Origin: Saccharomyces uvarum
Lineage: Eukaryota > Ascomycota > Saccharomycetes > Saccharomycetales > Saccharomycetaceae
DNA: 64,000 nucleotides
Assembly: GCA_947243795.1 (NCBI GenBank)
Contig: OX365929.1
Coordinates: 310,001-374,000 of the forward strand
Direction of reading: 5' to 3'
In this document: positions 39,162 to 51,578 of the stretch, one piece after another
How positions within the stretch are numbered: position 1 is the first letter of the stretch
Layout of the letters: every line of letters starts with the position of its first letter
Notes under the pieces: generated by a model
Database searches by the model: none
Seen by the model: the letters and a program-made list of their open reading frames with translations, nothing else
Told to the model about the DNA's origin: nothing
Program-made: the position numbers and the translations under genes

Positions 39162-40664
39162 TTATTTCCATCTTAGTCCGTCATTAACCTCTTCACACTT
39201 TCTTTCACAGACAGCTTTGCATAATAATTGGATGCCCTGTTTCCCTCTTCTAGAGGGATCCACACTAGCAAAGTGGTTTAGTACGTCTTTTTCGGTAATT
39301 TTAACCCTTGCCTCATCGCCTGTTTTCTTTTCAATAAACGCTCCAATTTCCTTTTCTGTAGGCAATTGGTACTTTAAATGATAGGGGTACTGAGTCCAAG
39401 TGACGTTCGAGGTATTCCTTCGTAACGATAATGGCAATGATGGCTTAGGAGACGTGATAGATGTCAACTGAGATGTGAATAATTGCTCTTTCTTGACCCA
39501 TGGATACGGCACTTTCTGTTTATCGATCAATTTATGCTTTGTGGCTTCTGAAAATTCCACTAAAGAGTCTTGATTCATGCACATGTTAGCAGCCGTATAT
39601 AGATCTCTTTTCATTGCTGATTCAATGTGATCTTTAGAATTCTCTTGAATCAACCTTAGAGCAATTTGTAAGGAAGATGGCGATTTGGTTAATAATTTTG
39701 TTTTGATTTCTTGTGCGAAAAGCCTACCTTCTGTCGAACCTTCATATTGGCTCAAGTTTTTCATGATGTCTCCAATAGTACCACTTTTGGACACGTTGAA
39801 AGAAGCTTCGATAACGTTTAAGTCTTCCTTAGAGTACCTGAAAGCATAGTCTTTTGGCAATGGTGATTGAAATTCATTAATAGACTCGTTAACCATTCCA
39901 AAGAATGCTGGTGATTGCGAACTGTTATTCAGAGTAGGACTGACTTCACCCAATCTTCTTTGTAAAGCATCTAAATTCTCACTACAAACGTAATGAGATG
40001 CTAAACCAAGCATATAGGCATCAGCTCCAGTGATAATCTCCCCTGTGAGACATAGATACAAAGCCATCTGTGAGTTTGAGTTAGCCAATGTGATGACCCT
40101 TGGGAGAGCAAAAGTTGAACCTACGTCTGGGAAAAAGCCAATGTCCATCTCGGGCATGGCCCATTTGGTATTTTCAGTAGCGATCCTAAAAGGTGTATGG
40201 ATAGACAGACCAACACCACCACCCATTGTGATACCATCCATGAAAGTGATAATCGGTTTCAAGTAAGTGGCTAATTGGAAGTCCAACGAATATTCATGGG
40301 TGAAAAGTTCAATAGACTTTGAGAATTCTTTGTTCAAATTATATGCTGCCACAGCGGCCACATCGCCACCAGCACAGAACGACCGCGGATGGTTAGAGGA
40401 CTTCAAAATAACTAAATTGGTAGTACCACTCTTGGCATACTCATTCAGAGTTTTGAACACGGATTCTGACATTTCTGTGTTTAAGGCATTGAGCTTCTTA
40501 GGCCTATTCAGCGTGATAACCCTAGCAGTATCCTGCACCGTAAATAATACAGGGGGAACGGCAGCGCTATTCAACTGTGCTTGAGTATTCATGAATGTAC
40601 GTATTGTAGTTTTATATCCGTATTTTGACGATGACTGAGCACACTTTAACGTGTTTCTTAGCAT
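39162..40664 (-). CDS. EHD3: 3-hydroxyisobutyryl-CoA hydrolase, mitochondrial
   Basis: A crotonase-fold enzyme of valine catabolism, 500 residues, the same length as S. cerevisiae Ehd3. The N-terminus [24 protein letters not shown] is a plausible mitochondrial presequence (Arg/Lys/Ser, no acids). Hydrolase motifs are [27 protein letters not shown] (oxyanion-hole glycines) and [20 protein letters not shown]. The C-terminus keeps [14 protein letters not shown]. It shares a divergent promoter with KRS1. Confidence 0.96.
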   Translation of the reverse strand: MLRNTLKCAQSSSKYGYKTTIRTFMNTQAQLNSAAVPPVLFTVQDTARVITLNRPKKLNALNTEMSESVFKTLNEYAKSGTTNLVILKSSNHPRSFCAGGDVAAVAAYNLNKEFSKSIELFTHEYSLDFQLATYLKPIITFMDGITMGGGVGLSIHTPFRIATENTKWAMPEMDIGFFPDVGSTFALPRVITLANSNSQMALYLCLTGEIITGADAYMLGLASHYVCSENLDALQRRLGEVSPTLNNSSQSPAFFGMVNESINEFQSPLPKDYAFRYSKEDLNVIEASFNVSKSGTIGDIMKNLSQYEGSTEGRLFAQEIKTKLLTKSPSSLQIALRLIQENSKDHIESAMKRDLYTAANMCMNQDSLVEFSEATKHKLIDKQKVPYPWVKKEQLFTSQLTSITSPKPSLPLSLRRNTSNVTWTQYPYHLKYQLPTEKEIGAFIEKKTGDEARVKITEKDVLNHFASVDPSRRGKQGIQLLCKAVCERKCEEVNDGLRWK

Positions 40665-41452
40665 CGTTTATGACAGTTTTGCAAAGAAACAAGCGATATA
40701 TCAGTGCCAAGTTCAATACACACAGACAGGAAAACACGTTGCTGCTTATCGCTCCAATTACCCCATCAAGCCTCAACTCCGAGGTTTCTAACAACTTTAG
40801 TTGGCCTTTCTTTGCTTCTCCAACTACAACATGCCGAGGGATGACCCGGAGGGTACGGCTAAATTAAACAAAAGAAGCCTGGCGCAAGATGCAACGGACC
40901 AGTCTAGCCTGGTAGGAATCTCATGATTGCCCCTATATGAGTAAACTATGGGACATATAAGTGGCAAGAACATGTGAACTGTAAGCTTTGAAATGCTACA
41001 TGTCGAGGAACTTAAGTAGATGCATACGTGACAAAAAACAACCACAAACCGATCTGTTTTGCCTTGCATGGCTGCTAAGGTTTGAAGGTAATACCGATAA
41101 GCATATAGCTTCCAATAAGCATATAGCTTCCCATATATGTGTGAAATACAGCGATTTATGCTTTGGTTAGTGGATAATTTAATGTCATTAATAGTGCTGA
41201 AAAGTATCTTGTTTGCAGTGTCTGGGTGTTACAAGTTATTAGTCATTTCTTTTTTTTCCAGTGCTTTTTCTTTTTTTTTCGATCTCAATTATCGATGGAT
41301 ATGCCTAGTGGCCTTCGAATTTATATTTATATGTGTGATCAGTATCTTGTTCAGAGACCAGTTTGGGTAATCTTGAGTTCATTGTACAGTAATATCATCC
41401 TTGGAAGTCTCTGTTTTCTCTAAGAAATCTGTAAAAAATTTCGGCAAACAAA
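40665..41452. promoter_or_regulatory. Divergent EHD3/KRS1 promoter
   Basis: 788 bases between divergent genes. It includes a perfect 17-base direct repeat at 41097-41131. The frames at 40625-40867 and 41137-41423 are not recognised as genes. Confidence 0.55.
41097..41131 (+). repeat. Direct repeat, 17-base unit twice
   Basis: ATAAGCATATAGCTTCC occurs at 41097-41113 and 41115-41131, separated by a single A. Confidence 0.95.
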
Positions 41453-43231
41453 ATGTCCCAACCAGATAATGTTAAGGCCGCTACTGAAGGTGTCGCCAAC
41501 CTGCACCTCGATGAAACCACTGGGGAAATGGTCTCCAAGTCTGAATTGAAGAAGCGTATCAAACAAAGACAAGTCGAAGCCAAAAAGGCAGCCAAAAAAG
41601 CATCTGCCCAACCAAAACCAGCTTCTAAGAAAAAGACAGACTTATTAGCTGATCTGGATCCATCCCAATATTTCGAGACTAGATCTCGTCAAATCAAAGA
41701 ATTGAGAAAGACCCACGAACCAAATCCATACCCACACAAATTCCACGTTTCCATTTCTAATCCTGAATTTTTGGCCAAATATGCCCATTTGAAAAAAGGT
41801 GAAACCTTACCTGAAGAAAAGGTGTCCATCGCTGGTAGAGTTCATGCTAAGAGAGAATCCGGTTCCAAATTGAAATTCTACGTCCTTCACGGTGACGGTG
41901 TTGAAGTCCAGGTAATGTCCCAATTGCAAGATTACTGCGATGCAGCCTCTTACGAAAAGGACCACGACCTTGTGAAAAGAGGTGATATCATTGGTGTTGA
42001 AGGTTACGTCGGAAGAACCCAACCAAAGAAGGGTGGTGAAGGTGAAATCTCTGTTTTTGTCAGCAGAGTGCAATTGTTGACTCCATGTTTGCATATGTTG
42101 CCTGCCGACCATTTCGGTTTCAAAGACCAAGAAACCAGATACAGAAAGCGTTATTTGGACTTGATCATGAACAAAGACGCCAGAGGTCGTTTCATCACTC
42201 GTTCTGAAATCATTCGTTACATTAGAAAATTCTTGGACCAAAGAAATTTTATTGAAGTGGAAACTCCAATGATGAATGTCATTGCCGGTGGTGCTACCGC
42301 TAAGCCATTCGTCACCCATCACAACGACCTAGATATGGACATGTACATGAGAATTGCTCCAGAATTATTTTTGAAAGAATTGGTTGTGGGTGGTTTGGAC
42401 CGTGTTTATGAAATTGGTAGACAATTCAGAAATGAAGGTATTGATATGACTCATAACCCAGAATTCACCACTTGTGAGTTTTACCAAGCTTATGCTGACG
42501 TTTACGATTTGATGGATATGACTGAATTGATGATTTCGGAAATGGTGAAGGAAATCAACGGTTCTTATATCATCAAGTACCATCCAGATCCAGTCAATCC
42601 AGCTAAAGAACTTGAACTAAACTTTTCCAGACCATGGAAAAGAATCAACATGATTGAAGAGTTGGAAAAGGTATTTGACGTCAAATTCCCAAGCGGTGAT
42701 CAATTGCATACCGCTGAAACTGGTGAATTTTTGAAGAAGATCCTTTCCGACAATAAATTGGATTGTGCACCTCCATTAACCAACGCTCGTATGTTGGACA
42801 AGCTTGTTGGTGAATTAGAAGATATGTGTATCAACCCAACTTTCATCTTTGGTCACCCACAAATGATGTCTCCATTAGCCAAATACTCAAGAGATCAACC
42901 AGGTCTATGTGAACGTTTTGAAGTCTTTGTTGCTACAAAGGAGATTTGTAACGCGTACACTGAATTGAATGACCCATTTGACCAAAGAGCACGTTTCGAA
43001 GAACAAGCTAGACAAAAGGACCAAGGTGACGATGAAGCTCAACTAGTCGACGAAACCTTCTGTGATGCTCTAGAATACGGTTTACCACCAACTGGTGGTT
43101 GGGGTTGTGGTATCGATAGATTGGCCATGTTCTTGACCGACTCCAACACAATTAGAGAAGTCTTATTGTTCCCAACTTTAAAACCTGATGTATTAAGAGA
43201 TGAAGTTAAGAAGGAAGAAGAAAAGCAATAA
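41453..43231 (+). CDS. KRS1: Lysyl-tRNA synthetase, cytosolic
   Basis: A class IIb synthetase of 592 residues (S. cerevisiae 591). The N-terminus is a lysine-rich eukaryotic extension ([20 protein letters not shown]) that helps tRNA binding. The OB-fold anticodon-binding domain is at about 115-215, and the catalytic core has [33 protein letters not shown] (motif 2) and the C-terminal [17 protein letters not shown] (motif 3). Codon bias is strong. Confidence 0.97.
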   Translation: MSQPDNVKAATEGVANLHLDETTGEMVSKSELKKRIKQRQVEAKKAAKKASAQPKPASKKKTDLLADLDPSQYFETRSRQIKELRKTHEPNPYPHKFHVSISNPEFLAKYAHLKKGETLPEEKVSIAGRVHAKRESGSKLKFYVLHGDGVEVQVMSQLQDYCDAASYEKDHDLVKRGDIIGVEGYVGRTQPKKGGEGEISVFVSRVQLLTPCLHMLPADHFGFKDQETRYRKRYLDLIMNKDARGRFITRSEIIRYIRKFLDQRNFIEVETPMMNVIAGGATAKPFVTHHNDLDMDMYMRIAPELFLKELVVGGLDRVYEIGRQFRNEGIDMTHNPEFTTCEFYQAYADVYDLMDMTELMISEMVKEINGSYIIKYHPDPVNPAKELELNFSRPWKRINMIEELEKVFDVKFPSGDQLHTAETGEFLKKILSDNKLDCAPPLTNARMLDKLVGELEDMCINPTFIFGHPQMMSPLAKYSRDQPGLCERFEVFVATKEICNAYTELNDPFDQRARFEEQARQKDQGDDEAQLVDETFCDALEYGLPPTGGWGCGIDRLAMFLTDSNTIREVLLFPTLKPDVLRDEVKKEEEKQ

Positions 43232-43551
43232 GTTAAATGATATCAAAACATACCATGTATAACCTAAGTATTATTTTAAGATAGACTTTAATTATAAATA
43301 GTGTTGTTAGCCTCACGGAAAAAGAGAACCAGAAAGTAGAAACTAACTACAAAACGGAAACATATAATAATGGAGCACATGGTGTGTTGCCCCACACCGA
43401 AAGCACATAAATTAAGAACAATGTTTAAAACTGCTATAAAAAGTTGTGCTATAATGAAATAAGAATTGATAATAAAAAATAACTAAATATATAAAATACA
43501 TAGGGCAAAAAAATAATAATAAAATGCAAGCATTTTATTGAGCCCTGTTTA
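43232..43551. other. Convergent 3' gap KRS1/ENA
   Basis: 320 A/T-rich bases between two convergent genes. No gene is seen. Confidence 0.5.
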
Positions 43552-46500
43552 TTATTGCTTAATACTGATATTGATCTCACTTTGGATCGTAGTGGACGTG
43601 CTATACGCTTCGAATGGATCGCGTTTACCTCTACGCTCCAAATCGTTTTCTGGGTTGTGGGCCCTTTGAGTTTTGAAATAGCACCTCTTTCCATATTTGT
43701 AAAGTTCAGCGCCAACCCAGAAAGCTACCGTGCATACAATGGCAAGGCCCCATTCCGCACCAATAGGTTTGTGTAAAAACACTTTGTCATTAATGACTGG
43801 AATATAGACGACAGGAAAGGCTGAGACAAATCCAAAAATGATTGACCAGAACAAAAATTGGTTTCCCCAAATACCCTTGAAAAATTCTTTGACAGGACTG
43901 TCAGTATCTGGATGCATTCTGAAAAATGACCTTCTCATATCGACCACTTCCCAGGCGAGAATTAAAGCACACCATGTCATGGTTGCGAATGCTGCAGAAC
44001 GTGATCTGTAAACGTCATGACAACTGCTATTATAGGAACTATCACAACCGTATCCCAATACACCATTGTTAATACCGTAAAGGGATGCAGTAAATGCTCC
44101 CATACAAGAACCCGCCATTATGAATCCATATGCAAATGTATCAATAATAACTTCCCAAGTGAAAATACCCATTTCTGAATCATTGGGAGGTCTATCCATC
44201 AAATCTGGAGCTGCCTTTTCTAAACCTAATCCCATAGCAGGGAAACAAGAAGTAACAACAATGACCCATAAAACTTCAACTGTCGATAGAGGGAAGACTG
44301 ATCTACCGTTTTCATCTTGGAACACCAACCCAATGATTAAAAACAACGCCTGAGCAACGTTTTCTGCCAATAGTTGTAAAACAAATTTCTGAATATTATC
44401 CGTCATTCTACGACCTTCTTCAACGGCATTCAAAATGGAAGCAAAATTATCATCACTCAAAACAATATCAGACGCTTCTTTGGAGACATCTGAACCGTTG
44501 ATACCCATGGCAATACCGACATTTGCCATCTTCAAAGATGGAGAATCGTTAACACCATCACCAGTCATGGCACAGAATTTCTTTCTGCGGTGTAAAGCTT
44601 CAATCATTCTAACTTTTGTTTGTGGAGAGCAACGAGCAATGACTAGGGGTAGAACGGGCAGTTCATCAATTTCTTCTTCACTTAATCCATCAAATTGAAA
44701 TCCAGTCATGACCATACTATCAACAATTTCTTGAGAATAGTGGTATAAGTTAGTTGGTAAAATACCCACTTCTTGGGCAATGGCCTTGGCTGTACCAACG
44801 AAATCACCAGTTAACATGTGAACGTTAATACCGGCTTGGTGGAATTTTTTAACTGCACCAGCAGTCTCATTTCTTGGTGGATCATAGATACCAATCAAAC
44901 CTAAAAAGACAAGATCGCTTTCTGCAGTGGCTCTGTCCGAAGTCAGGGTTGCTAGTTGGCTGTCGTTTAATTGATCTTTTGTATATGATTTAGAAGCAAA
45001 ACCTAGAACTCTTAAACCTTCATTTGATAAACTATAAACATTTTTCCTAATGGTTTCGATGTCGAGGTCAGTCAATGGTGTAATTTTCAAACCATCATCA
45101 CCATACCAGTGGCTACAACCGCTGATAATGCTTTCAAAAGCGCCTTTGCCATAAACGTTGTACGTCTCGTTGTGATTGTTAAAATATATGCATGACATTC
45201 TCTTGACGGTTGAATCAAATGGAAACTCAGCAATATGTTCGAATTGGACATAATCGGGCTTTTTAATGTCGTTTGAGGAAGAGGATTGGTATTTTTCATT
45301 AGTGAGGACACTACGAGGCAAGTCCATCTTGGTAGTGAAGACTTGAATGGCAATTTCTGTTGGGTCACCATGAGCCTTCCAGATATCGGTTTCTTCATCT
45401 TTGAAAACAGTAGCGATATTGGCTAAAGTTGCAGTTTCGAGCCAACGTTGAAGCAGTTCTATGTCAATTTCTTCAGGCAAGTCCTTATTATATAGACGTT
45501 GCTTGAGATTTTGAAGGATTCCAACGTCACCGTTTTCGTCATGAGAGTATTCATAAGGTGATAGTCCAGGGATCAGATTCACATCACCTTCGTTAGGGTT
45601 AAACGGATCACTAGAATTTGAAATAGTAATAGTACCAAAGGAGGGGATCCAGATCTGTCTTGCCAACATTTTTCCCTGAGTCAGGGTACCAGTCTTATCG
45701 GAACAGATATCATTAACGGCACCTAAAGCTTCTAAAGAGTCCAACTTTCTGATAATGACATGTCTAGTGACCATCACAGTTGCCCCAACGGACATGGTGA
45801 TGGTCAAAACCACGACCAAGGAGGAGGGAATCATGGATAGGGCTACACAGATGGCATATACGGCTACGCTTCTATCAACAATAAATTTTTGAGAGGCCAT
45901 AACAATGATTGCAAAAAGCACGGCAATCCAGAAGAGCAGCACTGCCAATTTGGATAGCTTTCGATGTAAGGGGGTACCGACAGTTGTACCTAAAAATGCA
46001 CCAGTGGCTCTCTTAGTGGTTACCCATCCGTTTTGTAGCCAGGATTTGCTGGGGTCACGAGAGATGAGGCCCACGTCGGTTTGCAATGACTTCGCAATTT
46101 TACCAATTTCACTGTTCAAAGCTGTCTTGATGACGATACCCTTGGCTCTTCCCTTGACCACGGTGGAAGAAGAAAATGCCAAATTCAAACGGTCACCTAC
46201 GGAAGTCTCTTCTTCTTTATCAAAGACTAAAGTAGCGTCTTTAGATACCGGAAGTGACTCACCGGTTAACAAGGATTCGTCAGTATCGAAATTTTTAGTT
46301 TCGATCAAACGTAAATCAGCAGGAATGGTGTCCCCTACGTTAACAAGACAAACGTCACCAGGGACCACATCTTTTGAATTCACGGTTTCACTTTTCCCGT
46401 TTCTGATAACTTGCGCGCTGGGAGAGCTCAACGTTTTCAAAGAGTTCATTGTCTTCGTAGCTTTATATTCTTGAACTAAACCGATACCGACGTTGACCGC

Positions 46501-46800
46501 GACAACAAAGGTGATAACACCGCCCGTGATCCAGTCGCGCATGGCGAAAGAGATGACCATAGATATCAATAGAACCATAATCATTGCGTTGCAAACTTGG
46601 TGGATAACCATGGCTTTATAATCGATATTACTATCATCGCCCAGCGTATTTTCGCCCACTGTTCTTATTCTTTCCTCAAACTCATCCTGAGTGAGACCGT
46701 TGGTGATATTTGTACCTATGAATTCGGCAACTTCTTCTGCAGTTAGTGTGTGGTAAGCATCGAACTCAACTCTACCATCTTCAACTGCGCCTGAACTCAT
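43552..46800 (-). CDS. ENA1: P-type Na+/Li+-exporting ATPase, single ENA gene
   Basis: A type IID P-ATPase of the plasma membrane that exports sodium and lithium under salt or alkaline stress. It has 1082 residues (S288c Ena1 1091). Motifs: LLTGES (177-182), the phosphorylation site DKTGT with Asp368, the nucleotide-binding block FPFDSTVKRMSC, and GDGVNDSPSLK. About nine to ten hydrophobic helices are visible. Sequence differs widely from remembered Ena1/2/5, including a shortened region after ALTxEK near residue 510. Only one copy is present between KRS1 and RSM10, where S288c has three. The symbol is used for the locus, not for a specific paralogue. Confidence 0.93.
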   Translation of the reverse strand: MSSGAVEDGRVEFDAYHTLTAEEVAEFIGTNITNGLTQDEFEERIRTVGENTLGDDSNIDYKAMVIHQVCNAMIMVLLISMVISFAMRDWITGGVITFVVAVNVGIGLVQEYKATKTMNSLKTLSSPSAQVIRNGKSETVNSKDVVPGDVCLVNVGDTIPADLRLIETKNFDTDESLLTGESLPVSKDATLVFDKEEETSVGDRLNLAFSSSTVVKGRAKGIVIKTALNSEIGKIAKSLQTDVGLISRDPSKSWLQNGWVTTKRATGAFLGTTVGTPLHRKLSKLAVLLFWIAVLFAIIVMASQKFIVDRSVAVYAICVALSMIPSSLVVVLTITMSVGATVMVTRHVIIRKLDSLEALGAVNDICSDKTGTLTQGKMLARQIWIPSFGTITISNSSDPFNPNEGDVNLIPGLSPYEYSHDENGDVGILQNLKQRLYNKDLPEEIDIELLQRWLETATLANIATVFKDEETDIWKAHGDPTEIAIQVFTTKMDLPRSVLTNEKYQSSSSNDIKKPDYVQFEHIAEFPFDSTVKRMSCIYFNNHNETYNVYGKGAFESIISGCSHWYGDDGLKITPLTDLDIETIRKNVYSLSNEGLRVLGFASKSYTKDQLNDSQLATLTSDRATAESDLVFLGLIGIYDPPRNETAGAVKKFHQAGINVHMLTGDFVGTAKAIAQEVGILPTNLYHYSQEIVDSMVMTGFQFDGLSEEEIDELPVLPLVIARCSPQTKVRMIEALHRRKKFCAMTGDGVNDSPSLKMANVGIAMGINGSDVSKEASDIVLSDDNFASILNAVEEGRRMTDNIQKFVLQLLAENVAQALFLIIGLVFQDENGRSVFPLSTVEVLWVIVVTSCFPAMGLGLEKAAPDLMDRPPNDSEMGIFTWEVIIDTFAYGFIMAGSCMGAFTASLYGINNGVLGYGCDSSYNSSCHDVYRSRSAAFATMTWCALILAWEVVDMRRSFFRMHPDTDSPVKEFFKGIWGNQFLFWSIIFGFVSAFPVVYIPVINDKVFLHKPIGAEWGLAIVCTVAFWVGAELYKYGKRCYFKTQRAHNPENDLERRGKRDPFEAYSTSTTIQSEINISIKQ

Positions 46801-48586
<1,786 letters not shown>

Positions 48587-48754
48587 GATTGCGGACAATT
48601 ATTGTTGACTCGTCTCAAACAGAGAAATCTAAATCCTGTAAATAGAATTTGTACGGAAATGGGAATAAAGAGTAGTACATGGTTATACTGAATTTATAAT
48701 GAATTTGTTTATATACTTATTATATGATGAGAAACTTGTATTAGTAGTGCGAAA

Positions 48755-49360
48755 CTAATAAGTCTGTTGCTCTTGCCATAAAAGTGCGTTTATCGCTTTA
48801 GTTTTCGGGACCGAATACCTTGCAGTATTGTTATTATCCAAACGCTCCATATTTTGGAAGCATTTTAAAGATCTGCCAGATGCCAGGCCAATAAATCTAT
48901 TTTCCAAACCGTTACCAGTTGAAATCGGTAGTATATCCGATTTTGTTAAATAAACTTTACCGAAAGAAAGATTCCTCTTTCTGTTTGTGTTTCTGTTTTT
49001 ACTCCACCTGAAACGGCGAAGAACCAAAGAACTGCTCAACCGGCAGTCTTGATCAGATAATTTATATATAATATATGCGACCATCCTGAACACAGTAAAG
49101 AGTAATATAAACGTGTATTTGGTGACATTTATGGAGTCTTGGTTAATACCAATATAACTCTTGTGTTCACTCCAACCGCTTTCGAAAAACGCAGTTGAAT
49201 CAAGTCCCACAGCTGGGACTTTCGTGTCAAATAATTGCAAAATTGGGTTATAAAGCAGCTGCTGGAAAATAGAAAAAATGAGAACTCTTAGAAAAACCAT
49301 TCCTTGGAACATAGAAATAGTAGGGGATTTTAAACTTTGGTTATATAATATTTGCTCCAT
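48755..49360 (-). CDS. Uncharacterised protein, YDR042C homologue
   Basis: 201 residues at the place of S. cerevisiae YDR042C (200 residues, function unknown). It starts MEQILYNQSLKSPTISMFQG. Two moderately hydrophobic segments, about 21-40 (GMVFLRVLIFSIFQQLLY) and 83-97 (TFILLFTVFRMVAYI), suggest membrane association. The middle is basic (RRFRWSKNRNTNRKRN). No domain is recognised. It is convergent with RSM10. Confidence 0.75.
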   Translation of the reverse strand: MEQILYNQSLKSPTISMFQGMVFLRVLIFSIFQQLLYNPILQLFDTKVPAVGLDSTAFFESGWSEHKSYIGINQDSINVTKYTFILLFTVFRMVAYIIYKLSDQDCRLSSSLVLRRFRWSKNRNTNRKRNLSFGKVYLTKSDILPISTGNGLENRFIGLASGRSLKCFQNMERLDNNNTARYSVPKTKAINALLWQEQQTY

Positions 49361-49788
49361 GTTGAGAAAAGAATGAACGTGACAAGAATGAACTTTGCTC
49401 TTGGAGATGTTGTTGTTTATTAGCTGTTGTTTTGTTTGTTATTCTGAATGATATTGCAAGTTAAATGTAATAATGATCAAGCGAGGAAGCATAAAACGAT
49501 ATGTGCAAATACAGAATACATATATATATATATATATACGCATACCTATCCATGTGTATGTATGTACATGTTTACGGGGGATTTTTTTCTGTCAGCCGCA
49601 TTCCCTCACAGGGTTTAGTTTTGGATTTTGTGTCATTAGCAAACATTATCGCCATCTGCTCGGACGCGAAAACATATCAAGAGAAACTGTAACAGAGGAA
49701 CCGTGTCAATTGGTGTATTATTTAGCAAGATGTGAAGGAAACACCAAGAGATAAGGAGAGAAGGCCCTTCCTTAAGAAGATATGATTC
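49361..49788. other. YDR042C upstream region
   Basis: 428 bases, with a TA microsatellite at about 49520-49537. Two overlapping plus-strand frames around 49473-49754 are not credible genes. Confidence 0.45.
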
Positions 49789-49903
49789 GAAAATATATGA
49801 TCAGTGTTAAAAAGCTATTGTCAAAGTTTGTTTCCACCTATAAAGGATTCGGACGAAGAAATTCATGTTGTTGTTGTTATGGGTTATCATCATATATATT
49901 TTC
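49789..49903 (-). ncRNA. snR47: C/D box small nucleolar RNA snR47
   Basis: On the minus strand, a perfect 10-base terminal stem (GAAAATATAT with ATATATTTTC) encloses box C ATGATGA (49887-49893) and box D CTGA (49801-49804). The guide just before box D reads AGCTTTTTAACA. It pairs with GTTAAAAAGCT of 18S rRNA, and the fifth base from box D falls on the first A of that run, which is A619, the known snR47 target. S. cerevisiae has snR47 at the same place between YDR042C and NRG1. The mature ends are probably a few bases inside the stem. Confidence 0.9.
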
Positions 49904-50879
49904 AATCATTTGCTCAAGAAAATGCCTATAAAAGAAAATGAGATACTATATTCATCTGAATACTCAATATCTTTTTTTCTGTTTCCTTTATTATTTACAG
50001 GCCATATCGTTGTTTGTCTAATTGTGCTCTAAATTAGAACGAGTCTTCCAAAGATATGTTGACTTTCCTAATGAATAGGCTCCCTTTTTATATGACCGTT
50101 TAGAAGGCAGAGAAAGTGTAAAATTTGCTTTTCTTCGTTTTAAAAAAGAACATCCATACATTTTCAAAGTTTTTTTCTAGGGCTCGAGTAAAATATTCAC
50201 TATCCAGCTGCCCAATGGAACACCGGAAAATTCGGGTCGGATCTGGCACGTAAACTAGTTGCCTTAGCGTTATTATCGAAAACGCCAATAGCCTCTCTGG
50301 ATCGAAACACTCAAAAGTAGAGTTCTTAGCTTTAATCTTGAAAGACAGGCACGTGCACGTTTTTGTGTAGCATAATTCAGTAAACTAATCGTCGATAGTG
50401 ATAGGGCGGTAAAGTATGATTTCATGCAAATTCAAAGTTCAAAAAGCCACAATTCCCAAAAGTGGTAATGAATAATTTCGGCTCTGAAAAATACCGAAGG
50501 TATCATGCTGGATGGACGTGCCGAGTGTTGTCTTTTCTATACGGAAGGGGCTCGGAAGGTATAAACAGCATCCCTCATATTACCAAGACTAAGAGAGAAT
50601 GACTTTTTTGAGCAGCAAACGTTCACTTTTTAGCCAACTTGTTAATGAGGCGTAAAAATAGACCCGCTCTTAACATAAGCAGAGAGAGTTAAGCCTCTTT
50701 TTAACGTGAATAGTCCTTGATTGATGCCGCATGGGCGATCCGAGAGTGACCACCTGTAGTATCGTGAAAAATTGAATAATCTTTTAAAGTACGGTGTATG
50801 TATGCATGAATTTATAAAAAATAATGTAAGGCGTTGAATCGTAATACGTAGCTAAAGAAAATGATGGTGTTCCTATCAA
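49904..50879. other. Gap between snR47 and NRG1
   Basis: 976 bases without a recognised gene. The 62-codon minus-strand frame at 50100-50288 is not conserved in any family I know. It holds the snR47 promoter next to 49904. Confidence 0.5.
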
Positions 50880-51578
50880 TCATTCTCCCTTTTTCAAATG
50901 CGTTCTATAATGCTGTAAGCAGTTATCATGTCTACTAAATCGTTGAGTGCAACCCTTATACGGACAACAATGATTTTTTTCACCTGTATGGATTCTATTA
51001 TGCCTTGCAAGATGACCTGATGTAGTAAACCCTCTTGCACAAATTTTGCAAATATACTTGCGCCGTTGCTCAAGGTCTTCTTCATCAGATAATGTGTTTT
51101 TGGGATCTGTTCTCTGCTTTCGCGTTTTTAGAGAATACCGTATGTTTCCCATATTATCATACTCGTCATTAGAAACCGTCCCACTATCAGTTTGTCGTAT
51201 TATTGACGAATTGGGATTCAGTTGGGATAGCGGACTTTTTTCAGACGAATCTGAATTGTATTGTAGTGATGAATTATCGAAAGAAACACTTCTCATCTGC
51301 AAATTAGGTGTTGTCAGATATTTGGGTTCCACATTTTCAGAACTATCTTCTGATTTAGTGTGATATCCGAAATCAAAGGCAGTCTTATTTAGTTTATGTT
51401 TGAGCTCATTCTCTACTACATGAGAATTAGTTAGAACCGGCAACAGCGTCTGGTATTTTCTTTCCGGGTTAATCTCAATGATTTCTTCTTGATCTGACCT
51501 TCTATCAAACGCCGAAATTCCTGGTAGTACGGGTATCGTAGCAACGTTAACGTTACTGTAACTATATGGATAAAACAT
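50880..51578 (-). CDS. NRG1: C2H2 zinc-finger repressor of glucose-repressed and stress genes
   Basis: Nrg1 recruits Tup1-Cyc8 to repress glucose-repressed and filamentation genes. It has 232 residues (S. cerevisiae 231). Two C2H2 fingers lie at the C-terminus: YICKICARGFTTSGHLARHNRIH (about 173-196), then HCCPYKGCTQRFSRHDNC with a final HYRTH. The N-terminal part is serine/asparagine-rich. The gene has very long flanks, as is common for regulators. Confidence 0.95.
   Translation of the reverse strand: MFYPYSYSNVNVATIPVLPGISAFDRRSDQEEIIEINPERKYQTLLPVLTNSHVVENELKHKLNKTAFDFGYHTKSEDSSENVEPKYLTTPNLQMRSVSFDNSSLQYNSDSSEKSPLSQLNPNSSIIRQTDSGTVSNDEYDNMGNIRYSLKTRKQRTDPKNTLSDEEDLEQRRKYICKICARGFTTSGHLARHNRIHTGEKNHCCPYKGCTQRFSRHDNCLQHYRTHLKKGE

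Noticed and set aside
41807-42322. 171-codon minus-strand frame
   Set aside because: Antisense shadow of KRS1, produced by its strong codon bias.
45905-46474. 189-codon plus-strand frame
   Set aside because: Antisense shadow of the ENA gene.
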